Shown here in pieces: positions 1 to 6,002 of a stretch of DNA of 8,733 nucleotides. The notes beneath the pieces were generated by a model. It did not search any database and was not told where the DNA came from. It saw only the letters and a program-made list of their open reading frames with translations. The stretch lies in the NCBI GenBank assembly GCA_013289785.1, contig JABCZE010000045.1, positions 1 to 8,733 on the forward strand. Direction: 5' to 3'. This DNA is from Vulcanimicrobiota bacterium (lineage in GTDB: Bacteria; Vulcanimicrobiota; Vulcanimicrobiia; Vulcanimicrobiales; Vulcanimicrobiaceae). The number at the start of each line of letters is the position of its first letter. Position 1 is the stretch's first letter. A program made the position numbers and the translations under genes.

Positions 1-229
1 AGACGGGCGCGGGAAACGCTATTCCTGGGGCTACGGAGCCTGCCCCGATTTGGGAGCGCATGAGGTGGTGTTCCGGCTGCTCGACGCGACCGCGAAGATC
101 GGCGCGATCCTCACGCCGGCGTTCCAAATCGTCCCCGAGCAGTCGACGGCGGCCATCGTCTTGCATCACCCAAAGGCCACCTACTTTAACGCCGCGGCAA
201 CCAGAGAGGTCGCTGCCGCGACCGGCTAG
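1..229 (+). CDS. metH: Cobalamin-dependent methionine synthase, C-terminal reactivation domain (partial)
   Basis: The frame starting at base 2 is open to a TAG at 227-229 and gives 75 residues of a protein whose start lies outside the window. It contains YSWGYGACPDLGAHE, then KIGAILTPAFQIVPEQSTAAIV and HHPKATYF. These match the S-adenosylmethionine-binding activation domain of MetH, where the motif runs roughly Y-[SG]-x-G-Y-x-A-C-P-D, then L-T-x-(S/A)-F-x-(M/I)-x-P and (H/S)-H-P-x-(A/S)-K/T-Y. In the known enzyme this domain remethylates oxidised cob(II)alamin using SAM, so that homocysteine methylation to methionine can continue. Whether this is a full-length MetH or a separate activation-domain protein cannot be told here. 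The protein depends on B12, which fits the B12 import operon further right. It is followed by a 50-bp gap with no convincing terminator. Confidence 0.88.
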   Translation, partial: DGRGKRYSWGYGACPDLGAHEVVFRLLDATAKIGAILTPAFQIVPEQSTAAIVLHHPKATYFNAAATREVAAATG

Positions 230-279
230 GACAGGCTCCCAGCAGGCCGCGGCGCCTTGTAGGCGTACCGTCCGCAATC

Positions 280-1170
280 ATGACGCACACGCTGCTCGTC
301 GTCGCGCTGATCCTCGTCGCAATCGTCCTGATTGCAGCCCTGATCCGGGCGCTGCCGCGGCACAAGAACCCCGCACCGACGCCGTTGCTGACCGGGATCG
401 GCTTCGTCACCGATTTTCTCGATACGCTCGGTATCGGGTCGTTCGCGGTGACGACCTCGCTCTTTAAGTTCTTCCGCGCCGTGCCCGACGAGCGCATTCC
501 AGGCACGCTCAATGTGGGGCATGCGCTTCCGACGGTCGTCGAGGCGCTCATCTACATCGTCATCGTGGCGGTCGAACCGAAGACGTTGCTGCTGCTGATT
601 GTTGCCGCGGTCGCCGGCGCGTGGCTGGGAGCCGGCTTCGTTGCGCGCTGGCCGCGGCGCTACGTACAGATCGGCATGGGCACGGCGTTGCTGGCCGCGG
701 CGGTGCTCTTCATTCTCACCGGCTTGAAGGGCAGCCACTTTGGATTGAGCGGTACGGCGCTCGGACTCGACAGCCCGCGCCTCTGGATCGCGGTTGCGAT
801 CAACTTCTGCCTTGGCGCACTGATGACGGTGGGAATCGGACTCTACGCACCGTGCATGATCATGGTGAGCCTGCTGGGGATGAATCCGGTCGCAGCCTTT
901 CCGATCATGATGGGGTCGTGCGCGTTTCTGATGCCGATCGCGAGCTTGCGCTTTATCCGCTTCGATGCGATTTCGATGCGCGCCGTCTTGGGCCTGACGC
1001 TCGGAGGAATTCCCGGCGTGCTGATCGCGGCCTACATCGTGAAGTCGCTTCCGCTCAATGCGGTGCGCTGGCTCGTCGTCGTGGTCGTTCTGTACGCCGC
1101 CATCGTGATGCTGCGCTCGGCGTTCGCTCCGCGTCCGGAGGAGACGACCGACTACGCCTACGAGGCTTGA
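280..1170 (+). CDS. TauE/SafE-family (TSUP) membrane permease
   Basis: This 296-residue protein is almost entirely hydrophobic. I count about eight likely membrane segments, at roughly residues 5-25, 36-60, 86-98, 103-121, 130-148, 167-188, 192-220, 232-252 and 262-280 (one or two of these may be re-entrant). The first cytoplasmic/loop region carries G-x-x-T-D-F-L-D-T-L-G-I-G-S-F (residues 41-54), the glycine-rich N-terminal signature of the DUF81/TauE/SafE (TSUP) group, and a related G-x-G-L-Y-x-P motif appears at 185-191 in the second half, as expected for the internally duplicated family. Members move sulfite, sulfoacetate or other small organic anions; the substrate here is unknown. The ATG at 280 has no visible Shine-Dalgarno sequence. 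It sits 50 bp after metH and could be read from the same transcript. A sulfur link to metH is possible but unproven. Confidence 0.85.
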   Translation: MTHTLLVVALILVAIVLIAALIRALPRHKNPAPTPLLTGIGFVTDFLDTLGIGSFAVTTSLFKFFRAVPDERIPGTLNVGHALPTVVEALIYIVIVAVEPKTLLLLIVAAVAGAWLGAGFVARWPRRYVQIGMGTALLAAAVLFILTGLKGSHFGLSGTALGLDSPRLWIAVAINFCLGALMTVGIGLYAPCMIMVSLLGMNPVAAFPIMMGSCAFLMPIASLRFIRFDAISMRAVLGLTLGGIPGVLIAAYIVKSLPLNAVRWLVVVVVLYAAIVMLRSAFAPRPEETTDYAYEA

Positions 1171-1176
1171 ACCGAG

Positions 1177-2319
1177 CTATGCGGCGACTTCGGCGCAGTT
1201 GTAGACGAAGCGGCCGCCGACCATGGTAGCGACCACGCGGTAATCCTTATCCCAGAAGGAGAGGTCGGCGCGCGCGCCGCGCGCGATCCGGCCGAGTTCG
1301 GCGTCGTGCCGAATCAATCGTGCCGGCGCGTACGTCGCTGCGACGATCGCCGCCGCGAACGGAATCTGAGCGTACGACATATAGTTGCGCAGCGCCTCGT
1401 CCATGCGCAGCGCGCTGCCGGCGATCGTTCCGTCGGCCGCGCGCACCACGCCGCCGTCGATGTGATAACCGGGATCCGCCGCGGGCATTGCATCGGTCGC
1501 CAACACGAGCCTATCGCCCAGCGTCCGGTGTAAAATGTCGATCATAACCGGTGAAACGTGAAAGCCGTCGCAGATGACTTGCACGAGCGTGCGCCGGTCT
1601 TGGATGAACGAAGCCAGGATCGAAGGATCGCGATGGTCGAGCGGCGGCATTCCATTGAATGCGTGCGTCAAGGAGCGGAAGCCCAATCCGATCGCCAGCA
1701 TGCCTTCACGATAGCGAGCGCCCGTATGACCGGCCGAACAAACGACGCCGTTCTCCAAAAAAACGCGAAGCGCTTCGCTCGCGCCGTCGATCTCCGGAGC
1801 CATCGTTACCAACAGGCAGGCACCTTTGCACGAATCGACCATCTCTTGCGCGCGGGCGGCGCCGGCAGTAAGAAGCCACTCATTGCGATGGATGCGCCGG
1901 AACTTTGGGTTGAGGAACGGGCCTTCAAAGTGCACGCCCAGACAGCGAGCCCCCAGGGGCCAATCCTCTTCCAACTGGTTTGCCGCTTCGACAATCTCGG
2001 ACGCTGCGTGGAGCATCGACTCCCACGGAGCGGTCATGACGCTGGCCACAAAGCCCGTCGTGCCCGTCTGCGCGTACGCGAGGCCGGCAACTGACACGGC
2101 GTTGCCTTGATCTCGATTGAAAAGATATTCGCCGGCGCCGTTCGTGTGCACGTCGATCAGGCCCGGAGCGATCGTGCTGCCGGCCGGCAGCGGATAATCC
2201 GAAGGGCCGTCGGCTGCAAGAACGCCGACGATTCGGCTGTCTTCGATTGCCAAACGCCCGAACGTCGACGTTCCATCGCCGACCGCAATAAAGGCGGGCC
2301 CAAGCAGGCGTTTGGACAT
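1177..2319 (-). CDS. nagA: N-acetylglucosamine-6-phosphate deacetylase
   Basis: This 380-residue cytoplasmic amidohydrolase hydrolyses GlcNAc-6-phosphate to glucosamine-6-phosphate and acetate, in amino-sugar catabolism and peptidoglycan recycling. Length matches the family. Visible landmarks are PGLIDVHTNG (52-61), the metal-binding Glu132 in HFEGPF, His198 in SAGHTGA, His219 in THAFNGM, the substrate-contact His254 in DGFH, and the catalytic Asp276 in LATDAMPA. A C-terminal amidohydrolase beta-sandwich return is seen as ARADLSFWDKDYRVVATMVGGRFVY (split here over residues 350-373). The ATG at 2319 gives a normal N-terminus, but no clear Shine-Dalgarno precedes it. No nagB or transporter gene is adjacent, so it stands alone here. 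It is divergent from the phosphatase gene and converges with the TSUP permease, with 6 bp between the stops. Confidence 0.95.
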   Translation of the reverse strand: MSKRLLGPAFIAVGDGTSTFGRLAIEDSRIVGVLAADGPSDYPLPAGSTIAPGLIDVHTNGAGEYLFNRDQGNAVSVAGLAYAQTGTTGFVASVMTAPWESMLHAASEIVEAANQLEEDWPLGARCLGVHFEGPFLNPKFRRIHRNEWLLTAGAARAQEMVDSCKGACLLVTMAPEIDGASEALRVFLENGVVCSAGHTGARYREGMLAIGLGFRSLTHAFNGMPPLDHRDPSILASFIQDRRTLVQVICDGFHVSPVMIDILHRTLGDRLVLATDAMPAADPGYHIDGGVVRAADGTIAGSALRMDEALRNYMSYAQIPFAAAIVAATYAPARLIRHDAELGRIARGARADLSFWDKDYRVVATMVGGRFVYNCAEVAA

Positions 2320-2361
2320 TACACTGAGGTTCGGCGAATTGGCGCCAGCGCCTCGTGTCGA

Positions 2362-2383
2362 TTCCTGAGGGGTTCCTGAGGAA
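2362..2383 (+). repeat. Tandem 9-bp repeat with an 11-bp palindrome
   Basis: TTCCTGAGG occurs twice, at 2362-2370 and 2373-2381, with an 11-base period. The second copy extends into TTCCTGAGGAA (2373-2383), a perfect inverted repeat around a central G. It could be an operator for a dimeric regulator serving nagA and/or the phosphatase gene, or an RNA hairpin: GGTTCCT at 2371-2377 can pair with AGGAAACC at 2379-2386 with one bulged A. The sequence alone does not decide between these. Confidence 0.45.
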
Positions 2384-2470
2384 ACCGCCTCACGCGAAGG
2401 GGGGACGCAGCCCCGGGCCGGTGGCGCAGGCTATATCTTCATCAAGGTCAAGACGGATAAAATGCCGGTA
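2382..2470 (+). ncRNA. Candidate GEMM / cyclic-di-GMP-I-like riboswitch in the phosphatase leader
   Basis: On the + strand, conserved-looking blocks occur in the order seen in GEMM (c-di-GMP-I) riboswitches. These are AAACC (2382-2386); a hairpin with arms 2385-2391 and 2399-2404 and a loop containing GCGA; GGACGCA (2403-2409); GCC..CGGGCC (2410-2419); a variable arm closed by CCGG 2418-2421 with CCGG 2465-2468; and GGTAGC (2467-2472). The match is imperfect. The usual GACGCAAAGCC is here GACGCAGCC, two A residues shorter, and no clean P1 closing helix or tetraloop receptor is visible. The downstream gene is a signalling protein, a usual target class. This could be a divergent member, a decayed copy or coincidence. 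Confidence 0.35.
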
Positions 2471-2502
2471 GCGTCGTAGCATTTAAGACCTTGGATCCGA
2501 CT

Positions 2503-2518
2503 CGGCTGTACACAGCCC
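2503..2518 (+). promoter_or_regulatory. Hairpin with T-rich tail, possible attenuator
   Basis: CGGCTGTACACAGCCCG forms a stem GGCTG (2504-2508) with CAGCC (2513-2517) around the loop TACA. It is followed by a moderately T-rich stretch at 2520-2536. It lies between the structured leader and the ribosome binding site of the phosphatase gene, where an expression platform would be. The T-run is interrupted by G and C, so efficient intrinsic termination is doubtful. Confidence 0.35.
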
Positions 2519-2540
2519 GCTGTTCTTCGTCTTTCTCCGT

Positions 2541-2545
2541 GAGGG
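2541..2545 (+). promoter_or_regulatory. Ribosome binding site of the phosphatase gene
   Basis: GAGGG sits 4-5 bases before the ATG at 2550 and supports that start. The next candidate start (Met13) would cut into the first membrane segment. Confidence 0.7.
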
Positions 2546-2549
2546 CCTT

Positions 2550-3920
2550 ATGAGAAACGGCCCCTTCGTCCGCATCACGGGGACGATGCTCTTGACGGGC
2601 TTTTTGCTGCTATCGCTCGGTTTTGCCGTTGAGGGAACGTTCGAAACGCGCGCGCAGTTTGCCAACACGTTCGCGCGCCAGGCGCAGATCCAGCAAGCTC
2701 AGATCGATCTCGAAGAGTTGCTGCGCCTGCAAATCGATGAAGAGAACTCGTTGCGCGGCTACCTCCTGACGCGCGACCCGTTTTATACGGCCGAATACCG
2801 TTCGGCCGCTGCCGGCTACGACGAAAAAGAGAGCGCGATTCGCAAGACGCTGGGTGAGGAGGAGCTGCCCGGCGCCGACAAGCTCCTCATCGATTACGCG
2901 CACCTTCAGCTCGAGTGGCGCAATACCGTTGCCGCGCCGCTGCTGGCGCATCCCCGCCTGCGATTGCAAGAGCTGGACAAGAGAAACAAACTCTTCGCCG
3001 ACTACGAGACGTTGACGGCCGCAGCGATTCGCCGCGAGCTGGAAGGCACCGGCGACGAACTCGCTCTCAGCACCCAGGAGCAGCTCGACCGTGCCTCCTA
3101 CCTGCGGGCCGCGTGGGTGCTGGTTTTCGGCGTGTTCGCAATCGTTTTAAATACCTACCGCTCGCGCTTGAACCGCGAGCTCGAAGAAGAGCGCACCGTC
3201 ACCGAAATTCTCCAGCGCGCCTTTAAGAGCGAGTCGACTCCGCTGCCGCATTGCGACGTCGGCAGCGCGTACCTGTCGGCCAGCAGCCACCTGGCGGTCG
3301 GCGGAGACGTGTTCGACGTCTATCGCCTTTCAGAAAACCGCGCGCTGATCTTGATCGCCGATATCAGCGGAAAGGGCGTCGACGCAGCCGTGCTGACGGC
3401 CTTCATCAAGTTCATGGTGCGCGCCATCGCGCTGCGAAACAGCGATCCGACTGCAATTCTTACGGAGTTTAACGTCGTTCTCTCCAAGGCGGTCGGCGAC
3501 CCATACATCTTCGTCTCGATGTTCGTCGGCGTGCTCGATACCGATACGTTCCGCTTGACGTACGCGAGCGGCGGACACGATGCCGCTTTTGTGCGCCGGC
3601 CCAACGGCGTCGCCCAGCTCGCGGTTACCGGACCCGTACTGGGGGTCATGGAAGAGCCGTTCGGAACCGAGACGATTTACTTGCAGCCCGGCGATACGCT
3701 CGTGCTGGCCACCGACGGTTTGACGGAGGTTCGCAACCCAGCGGGCGAGCAGCTCTCGGACCAGGGCGCGATGGAGCTGATCGAACGGGCAAGCCCGGGA
3801 GCGCAGCAACTCGCAGACGAGATTGCCGCGAGCGTTCGGGCACGCGGCGGAAACCGCGTCGGCGACGATTTGGCGATCTTAGCGATTCGCGTCGTCGACG
3901 AGGACGTACCGCATGCGTAA
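2550..3920 (+). CDS. Membrane CHASE3-SpoIIE (PP2C-type) serine phosphatase
   Basis: This 456-residue protein has a first membrane segment at about 11-28, an extracytoplasmic helical region at about 30-180 resembling a CHASE3 sensor (note the conserved-type NSLRGYLLTRDPFY at 66-79), and a second membrane segment at about 184-202. After a short charged linker comes a cytoplasmic SpoIIE/PP2C phosphatase domain at about 215-450. Metal-binding positions are present: Asp253 in VGGDVFDV, Asp271 in IADISGKG, Asp389 in LATDGLTE and Asp439/Asp440 in GDDLAIL. GGHDAAFVRRPNG (341-353) is another family hallmark. Such proteins usually dephosphorylate serine on anti-sigma-factor antagonists in partner-switching cascades in response to an external signal. 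No antagonist or anti-sigma gene is in this window, so the target is unknown. The gene overlaps the next one by 8 bp, implying co-translation, and its leader may carry a riboswitch. Confidence 0.9.
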   Translation: MRNGPFVRITGTMLLTGFLLLSLGFAVEGTFETRAQFANTFARQAQIQQAQIDLEELLRLQIDEENSLRGYLLTRDPFYTAEYRSAAAGYDEKESAIRKTLGEEELPGADKLLIDYAHLQLEWRNTVAAPLLAHPRLRLQELDKRNKLFADYETLTAAAIRRELEGTGDELALSTQEQLDRASYLRAAWVLVFGVFAIVLNTYRSRLNRELEEERTVTEILQRAFKSESTPLPHCDVGSAYLSASSHLAVGGDVFDVYRLSENRALILIADISGKGVDAAVLTAFIKFMVRAIALRNSDPTAILTEFNVVLSKAVGDPYIFVSMFVGVLDTDTFRLTYASGGHDAAFVRRPNGVAQLAVTGPVLGVMEEPFGTETIYLQPGDTLVLATDGLTEVRNPAGEQLSDQGAMELIERASPGAQQLADEIAASVRARGGNRVGDDLAILAIRVVDEDVPHA

Positions 3921-4296
3921 GGCATGCGCCATCTTTATCGTCTGCTTGATCTCGATCTCGGGCAATGCGTGGGCCGACTGCCGCGTTCACAAGGGCGAGC
4001 ACATCGTGCTCTATAGTACGACCGACGATCCCTCCGTGCTGATGTGGGATTCGCGCGCCCGCCTGCGCGAGTATCACGCCGCATCCTTCGACGAAGCTCA
4101 AGCGATGTTGCCGCACGCCCTGCTGGTTTCGCCCGGCACGCACGGTGACGTCGTCACGTGCATCTCCAGCTACGTACTTTCGCCGCTTTTTGCGACGCCG
4201 GACGATGCGATCGGCGTCTCGATCACGAGCGGGTCAATGAAGGGCATCGTTCGGTGGGTGCTGGGCTCCGACGTGCGGCCGCTCCACAAGAACTGA
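3913..4296 (+). CDS. Small exported two-cysteine protein of unknown function
   Basis: I do not recognise this 127-residue protein. Residues 1-21 form a clear Sec signal peptide: MRK, a hydrophobic core, then GNAWA with likely cleavage before Asp22. The mature part of about 106 residues has exactly two cysteines, Cys23 and Cys83, which could form one disulfide. It contains motifs such as VLYSTTDDPSVLMWDSRARLRE (split across residues 32-53) and DDAIGVSITSG (98-108). No catalytic signature is visible. A good Shine-Dalgarno, GAGGA at 3900-3904, lies 8 bases before the ATG. That ATG is inside the end of the phosphatase gene (8-bp overlap), so the two are very likely made together. It might be a periplasmic partner or ligand-sensing accessory of the CHASE3 sensor, which is inference from position only. 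Its last 63 bases run antisense to the end of btuD. Confidence 0.75.
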   Translation: MRKACAIFIVCLISISGNAWADCRVHKGEHIVLYSTTDDPSVLMWDSRARLREYHAASFDEAQAMLPHALLVSPGTHGDVVTCISSYVLSPLFATPDDAIGVSITSGSMKGIVRWVLGSDVRPLHKN

Positions 4297-5040
4297 CGCC
4301 GGCAAAAGCGCGGGCCGCTGCACGAAGGCGATTCCGTAGGCTCGCTGCAGCAGCGGTTCGGTGAGGACCGCGTCCGGCGAATCCAGCGCGAGCAGCGCTC
4401 CATCACCTAACAGCGCGATGCGGTCGGCGTAGCTTGCGGCTTCGTTGATATCGTGGAGCGCGCAGACGACGGTCTTTCCGGAGCGCGTGAGTCGCCGCAG
4501 CAGTGCGAGAATCTCGTGCGCGACGCCTACGTCGAGGTGACTGGTCGGTTCGTCGAGCAGCAGGATCGGAGTCTCCTGGGCAAGTCCCAACGCGATCCAA
4601 ACGCGTTGGCGTTCCCCCGCGCTCAGCGTCGAAAATAGGCGGCCGGCAAAGGCTTCCAGGCGCACCGCGGCAAGGGCGCCGGCAACCGCATCCTCGTCGT
4701 GAGGCGCCGCGTTCCACTGCCACCAGCGATGGTGTGCGAAGCGTCCGATCGAAACGACGTCGCGAACGAGCAGCGACTCGAGAAAGACTTCGTCGCCGGT
4801 TACGAACGCGATCCGCTTTGCACGCTCGAGCGCCCGCAGTTGCGCGGCGGGCGTTCCGTCGATCGCTATCGCACCGCAGCCCACCCGGTGCAGTCCCGCG
4901 ATCGCGCGCAGCAGCGTCGTTTTGCCTGCGCCATTGCGCCCCAGCAGCGCGACGAACTCCCCGGTCGCCACGCGCGCCTCGATGTCGCGCAGAAACGGGC
5001 GTCCGCCGACGTCGAGCGTGACGTCGCGCAGCTCGATCAC
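4234..5040 (-). CDS. btuD: Cobalamin ABC importer, ATP-binding protein
   Basis: This 268-residue ATPase powers cobalamin import through BtuC. It shows Walker A GRNGAGKT (34-41), the ABC signature LSAGE (139-143), Walker B ILLLDE (159-164), a D-loop SHLD (167-170) and the switch His196 in CALHD. The start is taken as GTG at 5040. This gives a normal N-terminus (VIELRDVTL), has GAGG 5 bases upstream, and overlaps the btuC stop as GTGA. The same frame stays open far upstream inside btuC, but that part has no ABC-like sequence. One oddity is that the Q-loop position, normally a glutamine in a V-P-Q type context, reads FVTGDEVF (79-86), so the Gln is missing. The family match alone would also allow a siderophore ATPase; cobalamin is assigned from the riboswitch and operon. 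The 3' end overlaps the convergent exported-protein gene by 63 bp. Confidence 0.9.
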   Translation of the reverse strand: MIELRDVTLDVGGRPFLRDIEARVATGEFVALLGRNGAGKTTLLRAIAGLHRVGCGAIAIDGTPAAQLRALERAKRIAFVTGDEVFLESLLVRDVVSIGRFAHHRWWQWNAAPHDEDAVAGALAAVRLEAFAGRLFSTLSAGERQRVWIALGLAQETPILLLDEPTSHLDVGVAHEILALLRRLTRSGKTVVCALHDINEAASYADRIALLGDGALLALDSPDAVLTEPLLQRAYGIAFVQRPALLPASVLVERPHVGAQHPPNDALH

Positions 5041-6002
5041 CGGATCCTCAAATAAAGATAGAGAAATGCCGGGACGCCGATAAAGGCCAGTAAAACGCCG
5101 ATCGGAAGCTCCGCCGGCGCGACGATCCGGCGGCACACGGCATCGGCGACCATGCACAGTGCGGCACCGATCGACGCGCAGGCCGGCAGCAGCACGCGAG
5201 CGTCCGAACCGACGATCCGTCGCCCGATGTGCGGAACGATCAGCCCGATGAAACCGACGAGTCCGGCGAGCACGACGCTGCTGGCCGCCAGGAGTGACGA
5301 CGCGGCCAGCATGATCCACTGTGCGCGATCGACGTTGAGGCCGACGGAACGTGCGCGAAGCTCGCCGATCCGCAGCGCGTTGAGCGGTGCGGCGGTCGCA
5401 AACGCGAGCACGGCTCCGAGTGCCGCGTACGGGGCTGCCGTCGCCAGCTCGGGCCAACCGCGCCCGGCCATCGAACCTGCCAACCAAGCAACGACCGTAC
5501 TGGCGTACTGGCTTGACTGCGCGCGAACCAGCGCCAGCGTGACGATCGCTGCGAAGAGCGTCGAGAGCGAAACGCCGGCCAGGATCAGACGATTGGAATC
5601 GATTCCACCACCGCGGCGCGCGAGCGCCGCGACGAGAACCGCCGCAGCCAGGCCGGCGACGAACCCGATTCCGGGCGTTGCGGCGGCCGACACTCCCGCT
5701 ACGATCGCGATCGCGATTGCGGCGGCAGCCGCAGCGCTGACGCCGGTGAGATACGGATCGACCAGCGGGTTACGCAGCATGCCTTGAAGGACCGCTCCGC
5801 AGAGCGCGAGCGAGGCACCAACCGTTGCGGCAATGCAGACGCGCGGCAATCGAAGCTGCCAAACGATCGTGTGCAGCACGCCGGTTTCGTGCGGATGAAG
5901 CAGTGCCGACGCGACCGCCGCCGGCGAGAGCGAGGTTGCGCCGACGAACAGGCTCAAAACCGCGGCTGCGAGCGGTAAGAGCGCGAGCGCTACCGCTCTC
6001 AC
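5037..6002 (-). CDS. btuC: Cobalamin ABC importer, FecCD-family membrane permease
   Basis: This 321-residue inner-membrane permease forms a dimer that passes cobalamin from BtuF to the cytoplasm. It has the usual family length and about ten hydrophobic helices. Family hallmarks are RLPR (51-54), GAVLQGMLRNPLVDPYLTGVS (split over 69-89), the cytoplasmic coupling region GLVGFIGLIVPHIGRR (247-262), and ELPIGVLLAFIGVPAFLYL (298-316) near the C-terminus. The GTG at 6002 is chosen because it begins the first hydrophobic segment and overlaps the btuB TGA as GTGA. The frame remains open upstream to 6503, but that extension is a shadow of btuB and is arginine-rich and non-membrane. Only a weak GAAG lies upstream, so translation probably depends on coupling to btuB. 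Confidence 0.92.
   Translation of the reverse strand: MRAVALALLPLAAAVLSLFVGATSLSPAAVASALLHPHETGVLHTIVWQLRLPRVCIAATVGASLALCGAVLQGMLRNPLVDPYLTGVSAAAAAAIAIAIVAGVSAAATPGIGFVAGLAAAVLVAALARRGGGIDSNRLILAGVSLSTLFAAIVTLALVRAQSSQYASTVVAWLAGSMAGRGWPELATAAPYAALGAVLAFATAAPLNALRIGELRARSVGLNVDRAQWIMLAASSLLAASSVVLAGLVGFIGLIVPHIGRRIVGSDARVLLPACASIGAALCMVADAVCRRIVAPAELPIGVLLAFIGVPAFLYLYLRIR
5046..5049 (-). promoter_or_regulatory. Ribosome binding site of btuD within the end of btuC
   Basis: GAGG (read on the - strand) lies 5 bases before the GTG at 5040, inside the last codons of btuC. It decides the GTG as start and suggests that btuD can be initiated independently as well as by coupling. Confidence 0.6.

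Noticed and set aside
244..262. Hairpin after metH as a terminator
   Set aside because: Only a 4-bp stem can be drawn, and no T-run follows.
226..738. Open frames on the - strand opposite the start of the permease
   Set aside because: The composition is charged and low in complexity, with no recognisable motif, and they are antisense to a clear membrane protein.
2312..2340. TTGGAC at 2312-2317 with CGAATT about 17 bp downstream as a promoter for the phosphatase leader
   Set aside because: The -10 match is poor, and the -35 lies inside nagA codons. It is not better than chance.
5041..5487. N-terminal extension of the btuD frame
   Set aside because: It is a shadow of btuC with no ABC features. 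The GTG at 5040 has a ribosome binding site and fits the family start.
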